Positions 33,205 to 42,348 are shown, counted from the first letter of the stretch. The stretch: 64,000 bases of DNA from Corallococcus caeni (GCF_036245865.1 NZ_BTTW01000002.1:496001-560000), one strand, 5' to 3'. The notes: a model not told the origin generated them from the sequence alone. Program-made: numbers and translations.

Positions 33205-33596
33205 GATTTGCTTACTATAGCGGCTGGGGCCAATTGGAAGACTTGTGAGGTCGGGAGTGGAATCAATGCTTCTTCCGCCTGTCCAGGTGGGAAGTGATTC
33301 CCTGCCCCCCGGGTCGTCTGAGACTCGCGTGATTTCCTCAATAGAAATGACTTTCGGCTGACGGCACCATGGCGTTCCGTGCCCTTCCGGGGGGGTGGGC
33401 CGACCCAGGAGTCGAAGAATCCGTGTGTGCGCGCGCCGGGCGTTCCCCCAGGAATGTCCGGCGCGCTGCCCCTTTTCCGGCGCCTCCTCCCCGCCCTGTC
33501 CACCACCCTACGAGCCTGGTGACACCAGGCCCTGGACACGATGGCGCGCGGAGATGATGACCTTCTGCCGTGGAGCCCGCGCCCGGAGGTCCTGAC
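33205..33596. promoter_or_regulatory. Divergent intergenic region, no gene seen
   Basis: These 392 bases separate the LuxR gene (minus) from the PLP-enzyme gene (plus). The first 160 or so are more AT-rich than the average and lack a good reading frame with a ribosome site; they probably hold both promoters. No perfect operator repeat was recognised by eye. Confidence 0.5.
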
Positions 33597-34772
33597 ATGT
33601 CGCGTGATTACGCCTGGTACGCCCGGGCCCTGGAGGGGCGGCGGCTGCCGCTGGCCTTCGCGGACGTGGACCTCCTGGACGAGAACGCGGCGGCGCTGCT
33701 GCGGCGCGCGGGGGGCCTGCCCGTGCGGGTGGCCACGAAGTCGGTGCGGTGCGTGGCGCTGCTGCGGCGCGTGCTCGACGGGCATCCCGGCTTCCAGGGC
33801 CTCATGTGCTTCAGCGCCGACGAGGCCGTGCGCCTGCGCGAGCGCGGCTTTACCGACCTGCTCATGGGCTACCCCGTCGTGGATGCCGAGGCCCTGGCGG
33901 AGCTGTGCCGGCCGCCAGCGCCCGTGACGCTGATGGTGGACTCGGCCGAGCACGTGGCGCTCGCGGCCCGGGCGGCCCGGGGGCAGGGGACGCGCGCCCC
34001 GCTGTGCCTGGACGTGGACCTGTCCGTGGACCTGCCGGGCCTGCGCTTCGGGGTGCACCGCTCGCCGGTGCGCTCGCCGGAGGACGCGCTGGCGGTGGCG
34101 AAGCGCATCGCGGCGGAAGGGGACGCCGTGTTCCTCGCGGGCGTCATGGGCTACGAGGCGCAGCTCGCGGGCGTGCCGGACGCCGCCGCGCACGCGGGGG
34201 CGAAGAACGTGGTCATCCGCGCGCTCAAGCGGGCCTCCGTGGGCCGCGTGCACGCGCGCAGGCAGGCGGTGGTGGCCGCGCTGAAGGAAGCGGGCTTCGC
34301 GCCACGCTTCGTGAACGGCGGCGGCACGGGCAGCCTGGAGTCCACGCGCGAGGACGCGAGCGTCACCGAGCTGACCGCGGGCAGCGGCCTGTACTCGCCC
34401 GCGCTCTTCGACGGCTATCGCGGCTTCCACCACCAGCCCGCGGTGGCGTTCGCCATCCCCGTCACGCGGCGCCCGGGGCCGGGCCTCTTCACGCTCCAGG
34501 GCGGCGGCTACGTGGCCTCTGGCTCGGCGGGCGTGGACAAGCTGCCGGTGCCCTACCTGCCCGAGGGCGCGAAGCTCCTCCCGCTGGAAGGCGCGGGCGA
34601 GGTGCAGACGCCCATCGCCTACACGGGCCCGGTGCCGCTGCCCCTGGGCGCGCCGGTGTTCTTCCGGCACGCGAAGGCGGGCGAGGTGTGCGAACACTTC
34701 CGCACGCTGCTGCTCATCTCCGGGGGCCGCGTCGTGGAGGAGGTTCCAACCTACCGGGGCGAATGGGGGTGA
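33597..34772 (+). CDS. PLP enzyme of the D-threonine aldolase / D-serine dehydratase type
   Basis: The product has 391 residues with an alanine-racemase-type N-terminal barrel. The PLP lysine is Lys48 in VRVATKSVRC. FVNGGGTGS is the phosphate-binding loop. The C-terminal domain ends with FFRHAKAGEVCEHF, whose His and Cys residues look like the metal site of D-threonine aldolase and D-serine dehydratase. It therefore probably acts on a D-amino or beta-hydroxy amino acid. The start at 33597 has GGAGG at a good distance. The lactone oxidase gene follows after 4 bases, so the two probably form an operon. Confidence 0.8.
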   Translation: MSRDYAWYARALEGRRLPLAFADVDLLDENAAALLRRAGGLPVRVATKSVRCVALLRRVLDGHPGFQGLMCFSADEAVRLRERGFTDLLMGYPVVDAEALAELCRPPAPVTLMVDSAEHVALAARAARGQGTRAPLCLDVDLSVDLPGLRFGVHRSPVRSPEDALAVAKRIAAEGDAVFLAGVMGYEAQLAGVPDAAAHAGAKNVVIRALKRASVGRVHARRQAVVAALKEAGFAPRFVNGGGTGSLESTREDASVTELTAGSGLYSPALFDGYRGFHHQPAVAFAIPVTRRPGPGLFTLQGGGYVASGSAGVDKLPVPYLPEGAKLLPLEGAGEVQTPIAYTGPVPLPLGAPVFFRHAKAGEVCEHFRTLLLISGGRVVEEVPTYRGEWG

Positions 34773-34776
34773 CGGC

Positions 34777-36120
34777 ATGACGAGCGGGGTGAAGGTGAAG
34801 ACCTGGCGCAACTGGTCCGGCGCGGTGGTGGCCCATCCGTCGAGCTTCCTCCAGCCGGAGTCCGTGGACGCGCTGAAGGCCGCGCTCCGCGACGCCAGCG
34901 CCCGGGCGGGCACCGTGCGCGTGGTGGGCAGCGGCCACTCGTTCCCGCCCCTGTGCGCGACGGACGAGACCATGGTGTCGCTCGAAGCGCTGCACGGCCT
35001 GGAGTCCGTGGACGCCGCCGCGCGCGAGGCCGTGGTGTGGGCGGGCACGAACCTGCGCGAGCTGGGAACGCTGCTCGCGTCGCACGGGCTCGCGATGGAG
35101 AACCTGGGCGACATCAACAAGCAGTCGCTGGGCGGCGCGCTGGGCACGGGCACGCACGGGACGGGCGTGGGGCTGGGCATCCTCTCCACGCAGGCGGCGG
35201 CGATGACGCTCGTCACGGCGAGCGGGGACGAGGTGACGTGCTCGGAGGACGCGTCGCCGGAGCTGCTCCAGGCCGCGCGCGTGTCGCTGGGCGCGCTGGG
35301 CGTGGTGACGCGGGTGCGGCTGCGGCTCCTGCCCGCGTACCGGCTGCGGCTGACGCGGCGGAACCTGGGGCTGGAGGAGTGCCTCGCGGGGCTGGAGGAA
35401 GCGCGCGCGCGCCACCGGCACTACGAGTTCTTCTGGTTCCCGCACTCCGACCGGGTGATGACGAAGGCGATGGACCTCACGGACGAGCCCCCGCACGGGG
35501 TGGGCGTGGGGCGCTGGCTCAACGAGATGGTGATGGAGAACGCGGTGTTTGGCGCGGTGAGCCGCGCGTGCCGGCTGCGGCCCGCCCTGTGCGCCCCCGT
35601 GAGCCGGCTGTCCGCGAAGCTGGCGTCGGAGGGCGTGCTGGCGGGGCAGAGCCACACCCTGTTCGCCACGCCGCGCCTCGTGCGCTTCCAGGAGATGGAA
35701 TACGGCGTCCCGGTGGAGCGCGGGCCGGACTGCCTGCGCGAGCTGGCTGAATACATCACGCGCCAGCAACTGCCCGTGCACTTCCCGGTGGAGTACCGCT
35801 TCGTGCGCGGCGACGACGTGTTCCTCAGTCCGGCGCACGGCGGGGACCGCGCGTTCATCGCGGTGCATCAATACCGGGGCATGCCGTTGGAGCCCTACTT
35901 CTCGGGCGCGGAGGCCATCTTCCGCAACCACGGGGGCCGGCCGCACTGGGGCAAGCTGCACACGCAGACGGCGGCGACGCTGAAACATCTGTATCCCCGC
36001 TGGGACGACTTCCAGCGCGTGCGCGAGCAACTGGACCCGGAGGGGCGCTTCCTCAATCCCTATCTGAGACGTCTCTTCCTGGAGGAGGGCGCGAAGTCCG
36101 CGACGCACCCCCGGGCCTGA
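34777..36120 (+). CDS. FAD-linked sugar-1,4-lactone oxidase (D-arabinono-1,4-lactone oxidase type)
   Basis: The product has 447 residues. An FAD-binding PCMH domain occupies the first half, with VVGSGHSFPP (His54 at the place used for covalent flavin attachment in this family), QSLGGALGTGTHGTG and LGALGVVTRVRLR. The C-terminal half is the ALO domain and ends in the HWGKLH motif typical of aldonolactone oxidases. These enzymes oxidise aldono-1,4-lactones with O2. No signal peptide is seen, so it is cytoplasmic. It directly follows the PLP enzyme; a joint pathway is an inference. Confidence 0.88.
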   Translation: MTSGVKVKTWRNWSGAVVAHPSSFLQPESVDALKAALRDASARAGTVRVVGSGHSFPPLCATDETMVSLEALHGLESVDAAAREAVVWAGTNLRELGTLLASHGLAMENLGDINKQSLGGALGTGTHGTGVGLGILSTQAAAMTLVTASGDEVTCSEDASPELLQAARVSLGALGVVTRVRLRLLPAYRLRLTRRNLGLEECLAGLEEARARHRHYEFFWFPHSDRVMTKAMDLTDEPPHGVGVGRWLNEMVMENAVFGAVSRACRLRPALCAPVSRLSAKLASEGVLAGQSHTLFATPRLVRFQEMEYGVPVERGPDCLRELAEYITRQQLPVHFPVEYRFVRGDDVFLSPAHGGDRAFIAVHQYRGMPLEPYFSGAEAIFRNHGGRPHWGKLHTQTAATLKHLYPRWDDFQRVREQLDPEGRFLNPYLRRLFLEEGAKSATHPRA

Positions 36121-36254
36121 TTTTTCGCGTCGTATCGCGTCAGACGATCCACCAACCGCCCGAAAATGCACAATCCAGGGCCCGGCATGCGGTTGGCTAG
36201 GGCATGGGTAGGCGGTTGGCGCCAGGCCCGGTGGCGCCCTTTCGAGGGGGATGG

Positions 36255-37220
36255 ATGCGGACGAAGTCTTCATGGAAGCGCGTGGTGACGGCGTCGATGC
36301 TGGTGCTCGCCGTGGGGTGCCGCACGCCCTCCGCGGGGTTGAGGGCCGCGGGGGCGTCGGACTCGGGCAACTCCAGCCAGGGCGACTCCAGCCAGTCGGA
36401 CTCCGGCAACTCCAGCCAGGGTGACTCCAGCCAGGGCGACTCCAGCAAGTCGGATTCGGGCAACTCCAGCGGTGGGGATTCCAGCCGGTCGGGCTCCAAC
36501 GGCTCCAGCGACGAAGGCTCCAGCGAGTCGGGCTCGGGTGAATCCAGCGACTCGGACTCGGGCAACTCCAGCCATGGGGATTCGAGCAAGTCGGACTCGG
36601 GTGGCTCCTCCGGCTCCAGCGACCACAGCTCGGAAGAGGGCTCCAGTCACTCCGGCTCCAGTGAGCACAGCTCCGAGTCCAGCGAGCACAGCAACTCGGG
36701 CTCCAGCGAGTCGAACCAGGTGGACCAGGGCGACGACTCGCGCACGCGCAGCGAGAGCAGCAACGGCCGCGAGAATCAACTCCTGTCCACGGCCACGGTG
36801 GCGCTGACGGTGATGGGCCTGGGCATCATCATCTGGCAGTCGTACGAGCGCGCCGCGCGGCGCAAGGGCAAGCAACCCTCGCCGAAGGAAGTGGGGCACG
36901 CGGCCCAGGTGTACCTGCGCGCCCGCACGCACCAGCTGCGAGAGGACCTGGCGCTGGGCGCGGGCCCGACGGTGGACGACCTGGCGCAGGCGGCGCGCAT
37001 CCGTCGCGAGAACCTGGACGTCTTCGGCAAGCTCTTGCGGACGCACCGCAAGGAGCTGCTGATGATGGCGGATGCGAAGCAGCTCACGCCCGAGCGCGCC
37101 CGCGCATGGCTGGAGCGCGTGGGCGAACTGGCGCGCACCGAGCCGCGACTCGAGGAGGACCGGCAGGCCTTCCTCCTGGACCAGGAAGGAGCGACCCAGG
37201 CGGCCGAGGCCCTCCAGTGA
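36255..37220 (+). CDS. Serine-rich lipoprotein with a single-span anchor
   Basis: The product has 321 residues. The signal MRTKSSWKRVVTAS leads through a hydrophobic stretch to the lipobox AVGC. Residues 35-165 or so are almost wholly Ser, Gly, Asp and Glu, a flexible spacer. A transmembrane helix (LLSTATVALTVMGLGIIIW) follows, then a basic segment and a helical cytoplasmic-looking tail of about 120 residues (ARTHQLREDLALG..). The combination of lipobox and later membrane helix is odd. The gene ends in GTGA shared with the next gene, so the two are coupled. I recognise no family for the tail. Confidence 0.75.
   Translation: MRTKSSWKRVVTASMLVLAVGCRTPSAGLRAAGASDSGNSSQGDSSQSDSGNSSQGDSSQGDSSKSDSGNSSGGDSSRSGSNGSSDEGSSESGSGESSDSDSGNSSHGDSSKSDSGGSSGSSDHSSEEGSSHSGSSEHSSESSEHSNSGSSESNQVDQGDDSRTRSESSNGRENQLLSTATVALTVMGLGIIIWQSYERAARRKGKQPSPKEVGHAAQVYLRARTHQLREDLALGAGPTVDDLAQAARIRRENLDVFGKLLRTHRKELLMMADAKQLTPERARAWLERVGELARTEPRLEEDRQAFLLDQEGATQAAEALQ
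36357..36720 (+). repeat. Low-complexity Ser/Gly/Asp-coding repeat tract
   Basis: Repeats built on GGCGACTCCAGC and TCGGACTCGGGC encode (S)SQGDSS and SDSGNSS units. The first 200 bases are the most regular. Such tracts change length readily by slippage and usually make flexible surface spacers. Confidence 0.7.
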
Positions 37221-40105
37221 GGCCCCGCACAGCCTGGCTGGGATGGCTCACGGTGCTGCTGTTGCCCGTGAGTGCGCAGGCGCGTGAGCAGGCCCTGCAA
37301 GATCCTCCGTCCGAAGGAGCCCCGGGCCACCTCGCGGTGCCCGCGTTCCTGGACGGGGCGTTCATGGACGTCGCCCTGGCCTCACGGGTCGCGGGACTGG
37401 AGGCCACGGCGGGCATCGTCCTGCGCGGCGACGCGGCGCGGGATGCCGCGCTGGTCTCGGACGTGGAGGCGGGCCTCGCCGCCCTGCCTCCCGCGATGCG
37501 CCGTCCGCCAGGGGGCCGGTTGGAGCTCGTGCTCCACCCGGAGCCCGCGCCCCTGGGCCTCGGTGACGGCACGAAGGCGCGCCCCGACTGGTCGGAGCAG
37601 CGCGAGCAGTTCCACCTCTATCGCTATGCCCCTTCCGAGGAGCGCCGGGCCACGCTGCGCCTGTCGCGCCTCACCGACACGGAGGCCGAACACCTGTGGC
37701 GCCGCCGCGCCGTGGTGCACGCCGTGATGCAGCGCTGGGACGACGCGCGCGGCTGGAGCAAGAGTCCCCAGTGGCGCAGGCTGGACGGGTGGCTGCTCCC
37801 CTTCGAGCGCCCCCTCACGTGGAAGGAGTCCGCGAGCATCACCTACGCGGGCGCCTTCAGCCGCGCCCGGGGCCAGGCCAGCGCCTCGCTGGACCTCGTC
37901 ACGTTCGCGGAGGAGCTGTTCGTCCCCGTGGAGTCCCTGCGCCCGGACGCGTTGCCCGAGGATGATCAGGTCCGCTGCCAGGAACTCTCCAAGACGCGAG
38001 CCATGTCCGGGTTCCTCACGGAAGCGCGCCTGGGCACCCTGCCCGCGAGGGGCGGCTGCCCGGCCTTCGACGCCTGGGCGGAGGCGGATGCGCTCTCCCA
38101 CCTGGAGGTCCTGCTCGTCGCGGCCACGGGCCGGCAACCCCAGTCCCTCTTCGGCCACCTCCTCCTGCGCCCGGTCTGGCGCGAAGGCGCCACGGTGCAG
38201 GGCCCCGGCTTCGAGCGCGTCGTGCAGCTGGTGGCCCTCACCGGCATGGAGGAGAAGGGCCTGGGCTACCTGATGAAGGGAATGACGGGCGGCTACAGCA
38301 CCGTCTTCCTCACGGGCACCCTGGGCGACATCACCCACGAATCGCTGGAGCTGGAGCAGCGCACCATCCGCCGCTTCCGGCTGAACCTCACGCCCGGCGA
38401 ATCGCAGCGCATGCTGGAGCGCATCTGGGAGCTCGAGCGTCGCGGCTACCTGGGCTACTACTTCTTCACCGACAACTGCGCCGCCGCGCTCCTCTTCCTC
38501 CTTAATGGCTCGCTGGAGAACGGCCGCCACGTGAGCGCCCCCGGCACGCTGTGGGTCCTGCCCACCGCCACGCTGGACACGCTGGCGAAGACGAACGTCG
38601 TGGACGCGAGCGGGCGCGCGGTGCCGCTCCTGGAGCACGTCCCGGACGCCTTCGAGTCCACGGGAGACCGCGCCCGGCGCGCGCTCGTGGAGCAGGAGCG
38701 GCTGCTCACGAAGCTGGCGGCCCTGCTTCCATCCAGCGCGCTCGCGCCCCTGCACCTCGTGCACCGCCGCCTCCAATCCCCGGAGCCCGACGTCCGCCGT
38801 CAGGCCTACGAGCAGTTGCCTCGCGCCGTGACGACCGCGCTCGACGCGGCTTCCCAAGCAGCGCGCGCCGAAGCCCGTGATGCCCTGCACGCCTACGTGG
38901 CGCACGCGGTGCGGGTGGAGCGCGCGGCGGTGGACCAGGCTGAAGCGGAGAAGCTCGCCATCGACCGCGAGCGCCTCATCGCCCTCGACCTGAAGGGGGA
39001 GGGGGGCGCCGCCCAGGGCGTCAAGGAGCGGCAGCTCCTCTTCGAGCGCGAGGACGCCATGCAGCGCAAGCTCGCGGTGCTGGACCGCACGGCCCTGCTC
39101 CAGCAGGCCCTGGACACCGCCACCAAGCGCCTGCCCACGCCGGACGAGCTCAAGACCCTGGTCCGCGCCGAGCACACCGAAGCCGCCTTCGCCGCCGCCA
39201 CCGAGGCGCAGGGCACCCTCAACGACGGACCGCTCGCGGACGTGGATCCGCGCGCCTTCCTCGCGAAGGACCACCAACGGAAGACGGAGGCGGAGGCCAC
39301 CTGGGCCCGGGGCGCGCTGCGCGAATCCGGCGCGGCCCGCACGGTGGTGAGCGGCGGCGTGGACTTCCCGGAGGTGGGCGCCGCGCGGCCTGTGGTGAGC
39401 CTGCGCACCTCCGCGATGAACGAGACGCTGGGCGATGCGCGCCTGCACGGCTTCCAGTCCAGCAGCGAGCTGCGCGTGCTGGACGGAGAGCTGTCGGTGG
39501 AGCCCCGCTGGGGCGTGCCGCGCATCCTCGGCTCGCGCCTGACGCTGGTGGGCTACCGCACGCTGATGCCGGAGCTGCCCCAGCAGCAGCGGTCGTTCTC
39601 CGACTCGCTGGGCTGGGGCGCGGAGGCGAGGATGTCCACGGACATCGACCGCCCGTTGCCCTACCGCGCGTCGGTGGAGGCGGAGGCGCTGGGCGTCGTG
39701 GCGGCCTCGGAGCGCTTCGACACCTTCCTCGCGGTGGGGCTGGGCGCCCAGGCCACGATGGCCTGGAGCCCCTTTGAAACAGTCCCGACCGTCGGGCCCC
39801 GTCTGTCATTGTCCCAGCGCACGGCCCTGCCCGGTCCGGGCAACAGCGCGCTGCGGTTGGATGCCACGTACGTGCCGGCGTGGCGCGCGGGCATCACGCC
39901 GGGCTTCACGCACGAAGCGGACGCGACGCTCCAGGTGGAGTGGTACCTGGGGCGCATCGCCCGCTGGAGCGTGCTGCTCACTCCCCGCGCACAGGTCCAC
40001 TGGGAGGGGACACTTGCGTCGTGGGCAGGTCCCGGGAGAAGTCTCGCGAGCCTTCCGGAAGGACGGGCGCGACATCGCCTTGCGCTAGGAGTGGAGCTCC
40101 GCTGA
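37217..40105 (+). CDS. DUF4105 (Lnb N-terminal domain-like) envelope protein with a C-terminal barrel-like region
   Basis: The product has 962 residues. The GTG start overlaps the preceding stop (GTGA) and opens a signal peptide (LTVLLLPVSAQA). The middle carries a DUF4105-type domain: SLFGHLLLRP (His314) and FTDNCAAALL (Cys421), a Cys/His arrangement as in NlpC-like folds. A long charged helical section follows. The last 250 or so residues have alternating short strands like an outer-membrane barrel. The function is unknown; related domains are found beside lacto-N-biosidase and in many outer-membrane proteins. The 3' end overlaps the opposite gene ending at 39978 by 128 bases. Confidence 0.8.
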   Translation: MRPRTAWLGWLTVLLLPVSAQAREQALQDPPSEGAPGHLAVPAFLDGAFMDVALASRVAGLEATAGIVLRGDAARDAALVSDVEAGLAALPPAMRRPPGGRLELVLHPEPAPLGLGDGTKARPDWSEQREQFHLYRYAPSEERRATLRLSRLTDTEAEHLWRRRAVVHAVMQRWDDARGWSKSPQWRRLDGWLLPFERPLTWKESASITYAGAFSRARGQASASLDLVTFAEELFVPVESLRPDALPEDDQVRCQELSKTRAMSGFLTEARLGTLPARGGCPAFDAWAEADALSHLEVLLVAATGRQPQSLFGHLLLRPVWREGATVQGPGFERVVQLVALTGMEEKGLGYLMKGMTGGYSTVFLTGTLGDITHESLELEQRTIRRFRLNLTPGESQRMLERIWELERRGYLGYYFFTDNCAAALLFLLNGSLENGRHVSAPGTLWVLPTATLDTLAKTNVVDASGRAVPLLEHVPDAFESTGDRARRALVEQERLLTKLAALLPSSALAPLHLVHRRLQSPEPDVRRQAYEQLPRAVTTALDAASQAARAEARDALHAYVAHAVRVERAAVDQAEAEKLAIDRERLIALDLKGEGGAAQGVKERQLLFEREDAMQRKLAVLDRTALLQQALDTATKRLPTPDELKTLVRAEHTEAAFAAATEAQGTLNDGPLADVDPRAFLAKDHQRKTEAEATWARGALRESGAARTVVSGGVDFPEVGAARPVVSLRTSAMNETLGDARLHGFQSSSELRVLDGELSVEPRWGVPRILGSRLTLVGYRTLMPELPQQQRSFSDSLGWGAEARMSTDIDRPLPYRASVEAEALGVVAASERFDTFLAVGLGAQATMAWSPFETVPTVGPRLSLSQRTALPGPGNSALRLDATYVPAWRAGITPGFTHEADATLQVEWYLGRIARWSVLLTPRAQVHWEGTLASWAGPGRSLASLPEGRARHRLALGVELR

Positions 40106-40583
40106 CGCGCGGCGCGAGGACGGCGCGCACATCGCCGCTGAACATCGGGCGGCTGGAGGCCCCGGCGAGGGCGCCGATGAACAGGCCGATGGCGTGCAGC
40201 ATCGTCCAGTTCAGCCAGCCCATTCCGTAGAAGACGCGCACGGAGCCCACGCTGAAGACGTTGAAGAACACGTAGAGCGTGGCGGGCACCGCCACCGCGG
40301 CGACGAGCGCGGCGGCCAGGGCGCGGCGGGGACGCCCCGCGTGGAAGCCGCCGAACGTGCCCGCCAGCAGGCCGTTGAACAACGGGATGAAGAACGTGAC
40401 GGCGCTGATGAGCACCATGGTCAGCACGCTCACGTCGAACCGGTTGTGCTTCCACACGACGCGGCTCTCCTCCACGCGCGCGTCGAGCGGGAGGTCCGAG
40501 TAGGCGATCTGCTCATCCCTCAGGTGAAGGCGGCGTGCCGAATCGGTGAAGTGAGCCGAGCCCTCCGTATAGGTCTCATCCAT
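39978..40583 (-). CDS. Membrane protein of unknown function
   Basis: The product has 201 residues with about three hydrophobic helices: VSVLTMVLISAVTFFIPLF, AALAAALVAAVAVPATLYVFF and MLHAIGLFIGALAGA. The N-terminus is acidic and the C-terminus is rich in Pro/Arg/Ser. The ATG at 40583 has GGAGG about 10 bases upstream. Its last 128 bases overlap antisense to the end of the DUF4105 gene, so the final 42 residues share DNA with that gene. I recognise no family, but the coding is convincing: hydrophobic pattern, start context and third-position GC. Confidence 0.75.
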   Translation of the reverse strand: MDETYTEGSAHFTDSARRLHLRDEQIAYSDLPLDARVEESRVVWKHNRFDVSVLTMVLISAVTFFIPLFNGLLAGTFGGFHAGRPRRALAAALVAAVAVPATLYVFFNVFSVGSVRVFYGMGWLNWTMLHAIGLFIGALAGASSRPMFSGDVRAVLAPRVSGAPLLAQGDVAPVLPEGSRDFSRDLPTTQVSPPSGPVRGE

Positions 40584-40855
40584 GGAGCGTTGACCTCCGT
40601 GCGGGCGGGGGAAGGACGGTGCCCGGACACACCTTGGGAGATGGTGCCGGAAGGGGGCGGGTGGAAGGGCTGACGGCTCCACCGGTCCCTGAGGAGGAGG
40701 GCGCACGCCGTGCCTGCCCGCCGGGAATTTCCGCGACCCGGCGTGGGACGGATGCCGTACGCCGGGGCCGTGACGCACGGGAGACTTGGCGTCTGGTGGC
40801 TGGCGGCTATGCTGCCGCGCCTCCGCCGTACCGCTTCCCAGCCTGGATGGATTCC

Positions 40856-41347
40856 ATGAGCCTTCGCCGCAACCTGCTGACCGTCGCCCTCCTCTCCACC
40901 ACGCTGCTGTCCGCTTGCGCGCTGCGCCCGCGCTACAACGACATCGTCCAGGCGAACGGCACCACCGCGCTCCAGGAGAACCAGCTCGTGGTGCTGCGCG
41001 TGACGGACGCCGCCACGGGCAAGCCGGTGAAGGGCGCCAAGGTGCTCGGCGGCGAGTACCGCAACCACCTCAACGCGACCAGCGACGAGAACGGTGAGGT
41101 CTCCCTCCAGCTCGACCCGGGCCTGGTGAAGGAGAACCCGCTGGTGGAGGTCGTGCTGCCCAAGGGCGTGCGCCGCTACAAGCTCCAGGTGGTCCCCTCC
41201 GGCCAGGCCCCCGCCCCCGAGGGCGAGCCCATCAACGCCCCCGCCGCGGCGCCGTCCGCGACGCCGGAGCCGTCCACCACGCCCGCGACGCCCGCGACGC
41301 CGTCGGAGACCACGGTCCCGGCGAGCCCCGACACGACGACGAAGTAG
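40856..41347 (+). CDS. Small lipoprotein with an Ig/carboxypeptidase-regulatory-like domain
   Basis: The product has 163 residues. The signal ends at LLSAC. The mature N-terminal 85 residues (VLRVTDAATGKPVKGAKVL, then SDENGEVSLQL) follow the pattern of CarboxypepD_reg-like or Ig-like folds. The tail is a Pro/Ala/Thr-rich stretch (TTPATPATPSETT), probably a flexible spacer. The ATG at 40856 has GGATGG upstream; the ATG at 40847 would add three residues. It converges on the PilZ gene with a 9-base gap. Confidence 0.75.
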   Translation: MSLRRNLLTVALLSTTLLSACALRPRYNDIVQANGTTALQENQLVVLRVTDAATGKPVKGAKVLGGEYRNHLNATSDENGEVSLQLDPGLVKENPLVEVVLPKGVRRYKLQVVPSGQAPAPEGEPINAPAAAPSATPEPSTTPATPATPSETTVPASPDTTTK

Positions 41348-41356
41348 GTCCGGCCG

Positions 41357-41692
41357 TCAGGTGAACCAGCGGATCAGGCGCCTGCCCTGCAAGCGCCTGA
41401 ACGCGCCCAACCGCCGCTGGAAGTCCCCGCCGATGGTGACGAAGCGCACGCCACAGCGTCCCCGCGTGCGCTCCCCGGCGGAGCGGCGGGCCCACATGAC
41501 CTGGGCCTGGAACGGCACTTCCTCGTCCCCCAGCAGCAGCGCGCCCTCCAGGAGATCGCCCGCCTTCATCGGCTGGAGCATCTCCGCGCAGAAGCCGCCC
41601 TCCGACACATCCCGCGTGTAGAGCGGCAGCATGCCGCGCAGACGGACGGCCAGGCGATGCTCGAAACGAGGCACGGCTCGGGGCAGGTGCAT
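41357..41692 (-). CDS. PilZ-domain protein (possible c-di-GMP receptor)
   Basis: The product is almost only a PilZ domain, at 111 residues. The c-di-GMP motifs are both present: RFEHR (RxxxR) near the N-terminus and DVSEGG (D/NxSxxG) about 15 residues later. The last 30 residues are basic and aromatic (RRLGAFRRLQGRRLIRWF). Such single-domain PilZ proteins act by binding c-di-GMP and then a partner protein. It is divergent from the GreA/GreB-like gene; the 126 bases between the two probably hold promoters. Confidence 0.88.
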   Translation of the reverse strand: MHLPRAVPRFEHRLAVRLRGMLPLYTRDVSEGGFCAEMLQPMKAGDLLEGALLLGDEEVPFQAQVMWARRSAGERTRGRCGVRFVTIGGDFQRRLGAFRRLQGRRLIRWFT

Positions 41693-41818
41693 GGTCCAGA
41701 TTCTGACGGATTCCGTCTCGGCAGTAAAATTGCGCCAATAGAAAGCGGCCAGGCGAGCGGACCCACCGTGCAAAGCCCGGGAAACGTTGAGAAATCTCCT
41801 GGGAGGAGGGAGCGGCCC

Positions 41819-42340
41819 ATGTCGAAGGCATTCACCAAGGAAGACGGGGGCGGCGACGAGGGGCTCACCCCCGCGCGTCCCCGGTCGGCGTCGGCGGAGC
41901 AGCGCTACATCACGCCGGAGGGCTACCGCGCGCTCCAGGAGGAGCTGCTGGAGCTGCAGGGTCCCGCGCCCCGGGACTGGCCGGAGCTGGAAGCAGGCGT
42001 GCGCAAGCGCGAGCGGGAGCGCCGCGCGCGGGAGCTCACCGCCATCCTGGAGGACGTGCGCGTGGTGGTGCCGGATCCATCGCAGGCGGGCCGCGTCTTC
42101 TTCGGCGCGTGGGTGGTGCTGGAGGACGAGGAAGGCAGCCAGATGCGCTACCGCATCGTCGGCCCGGATGAGGCGGACGTGAAGGCGGGGCGGCTGAGCG
42201 TGGAGTCCCCGCTGGCGCGCGCGCTCCTGGGCAAGGAGGCCGGCGAGGTCGTGCAGGTGGAGCGCCCCCGCGGCCCGGTGGAGTACGAGCTCCTCGCGGT
42301 GGAGTACGCGGAGTCCGAAGCCAGCGCCGCCGCGCCGTAG
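41819..42340 (+). CDS. GreA/GreB-type transcription factor with a shortened coiled coil
   Basis: The product has 173 residues. The C-terminal part (GRVFFGAWVVLEDEEG, then MRYRIVGPDEAD and SPLARALLGKEAGEVV) clearly matches the GreB FKBP-like domain. The N-terminal coil (ITPEGYRALQEELLEL, then RKRERERRARELTAIL) is about 17 residues shorter than in E. coli GreB. It lacks the acidic tip (GDRSENAD region) that stimulates RNA cleavage. It may therefore bind the RNA polymerase secondary channel without cleavage activity. The start has GGGAGGAGGGAG upstream. An acidic extension of about 28 residues precedes the coil. Confidence 0.85.
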   Translation: MSKAFTKEDGGGDEGLTPARPRSASAEQRYITPEGYRALQEELLELQGPAPRDWPELEAGVRKRERERRARELTAILEDVRVVVPDPSQAGRVFFGAWVVLEDEEGSQMRYRIVGPDEADVKAGRLSVESPLARALLGKEAGEVVQVERPRGPVEYELLAVEYAESEASAAAP

Positions 42341-42348
42341 CGCGCCGC

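Noticed and set aside
33214-33219. TATAGT as a proven -10 element for the LuxR gene
   Set aside because: No matching -35 at a usual distance; listed only as a possibility.
33201-35216. Long open frame on the minus strand opposite the PLP-enzyme gene
   Set aside because: It is antisense to a gene with a clear PLP fold and a good ribosome site; its translation is low-complexity Arg/His/Pro-rich, typical of a GC-rich shadow frame.
36357-36720. Possible CRISPR or satellite array
   Set aside because: Repeats are imperfect, have no unique spacers and lie in frame inside a Ser-rich coding region.
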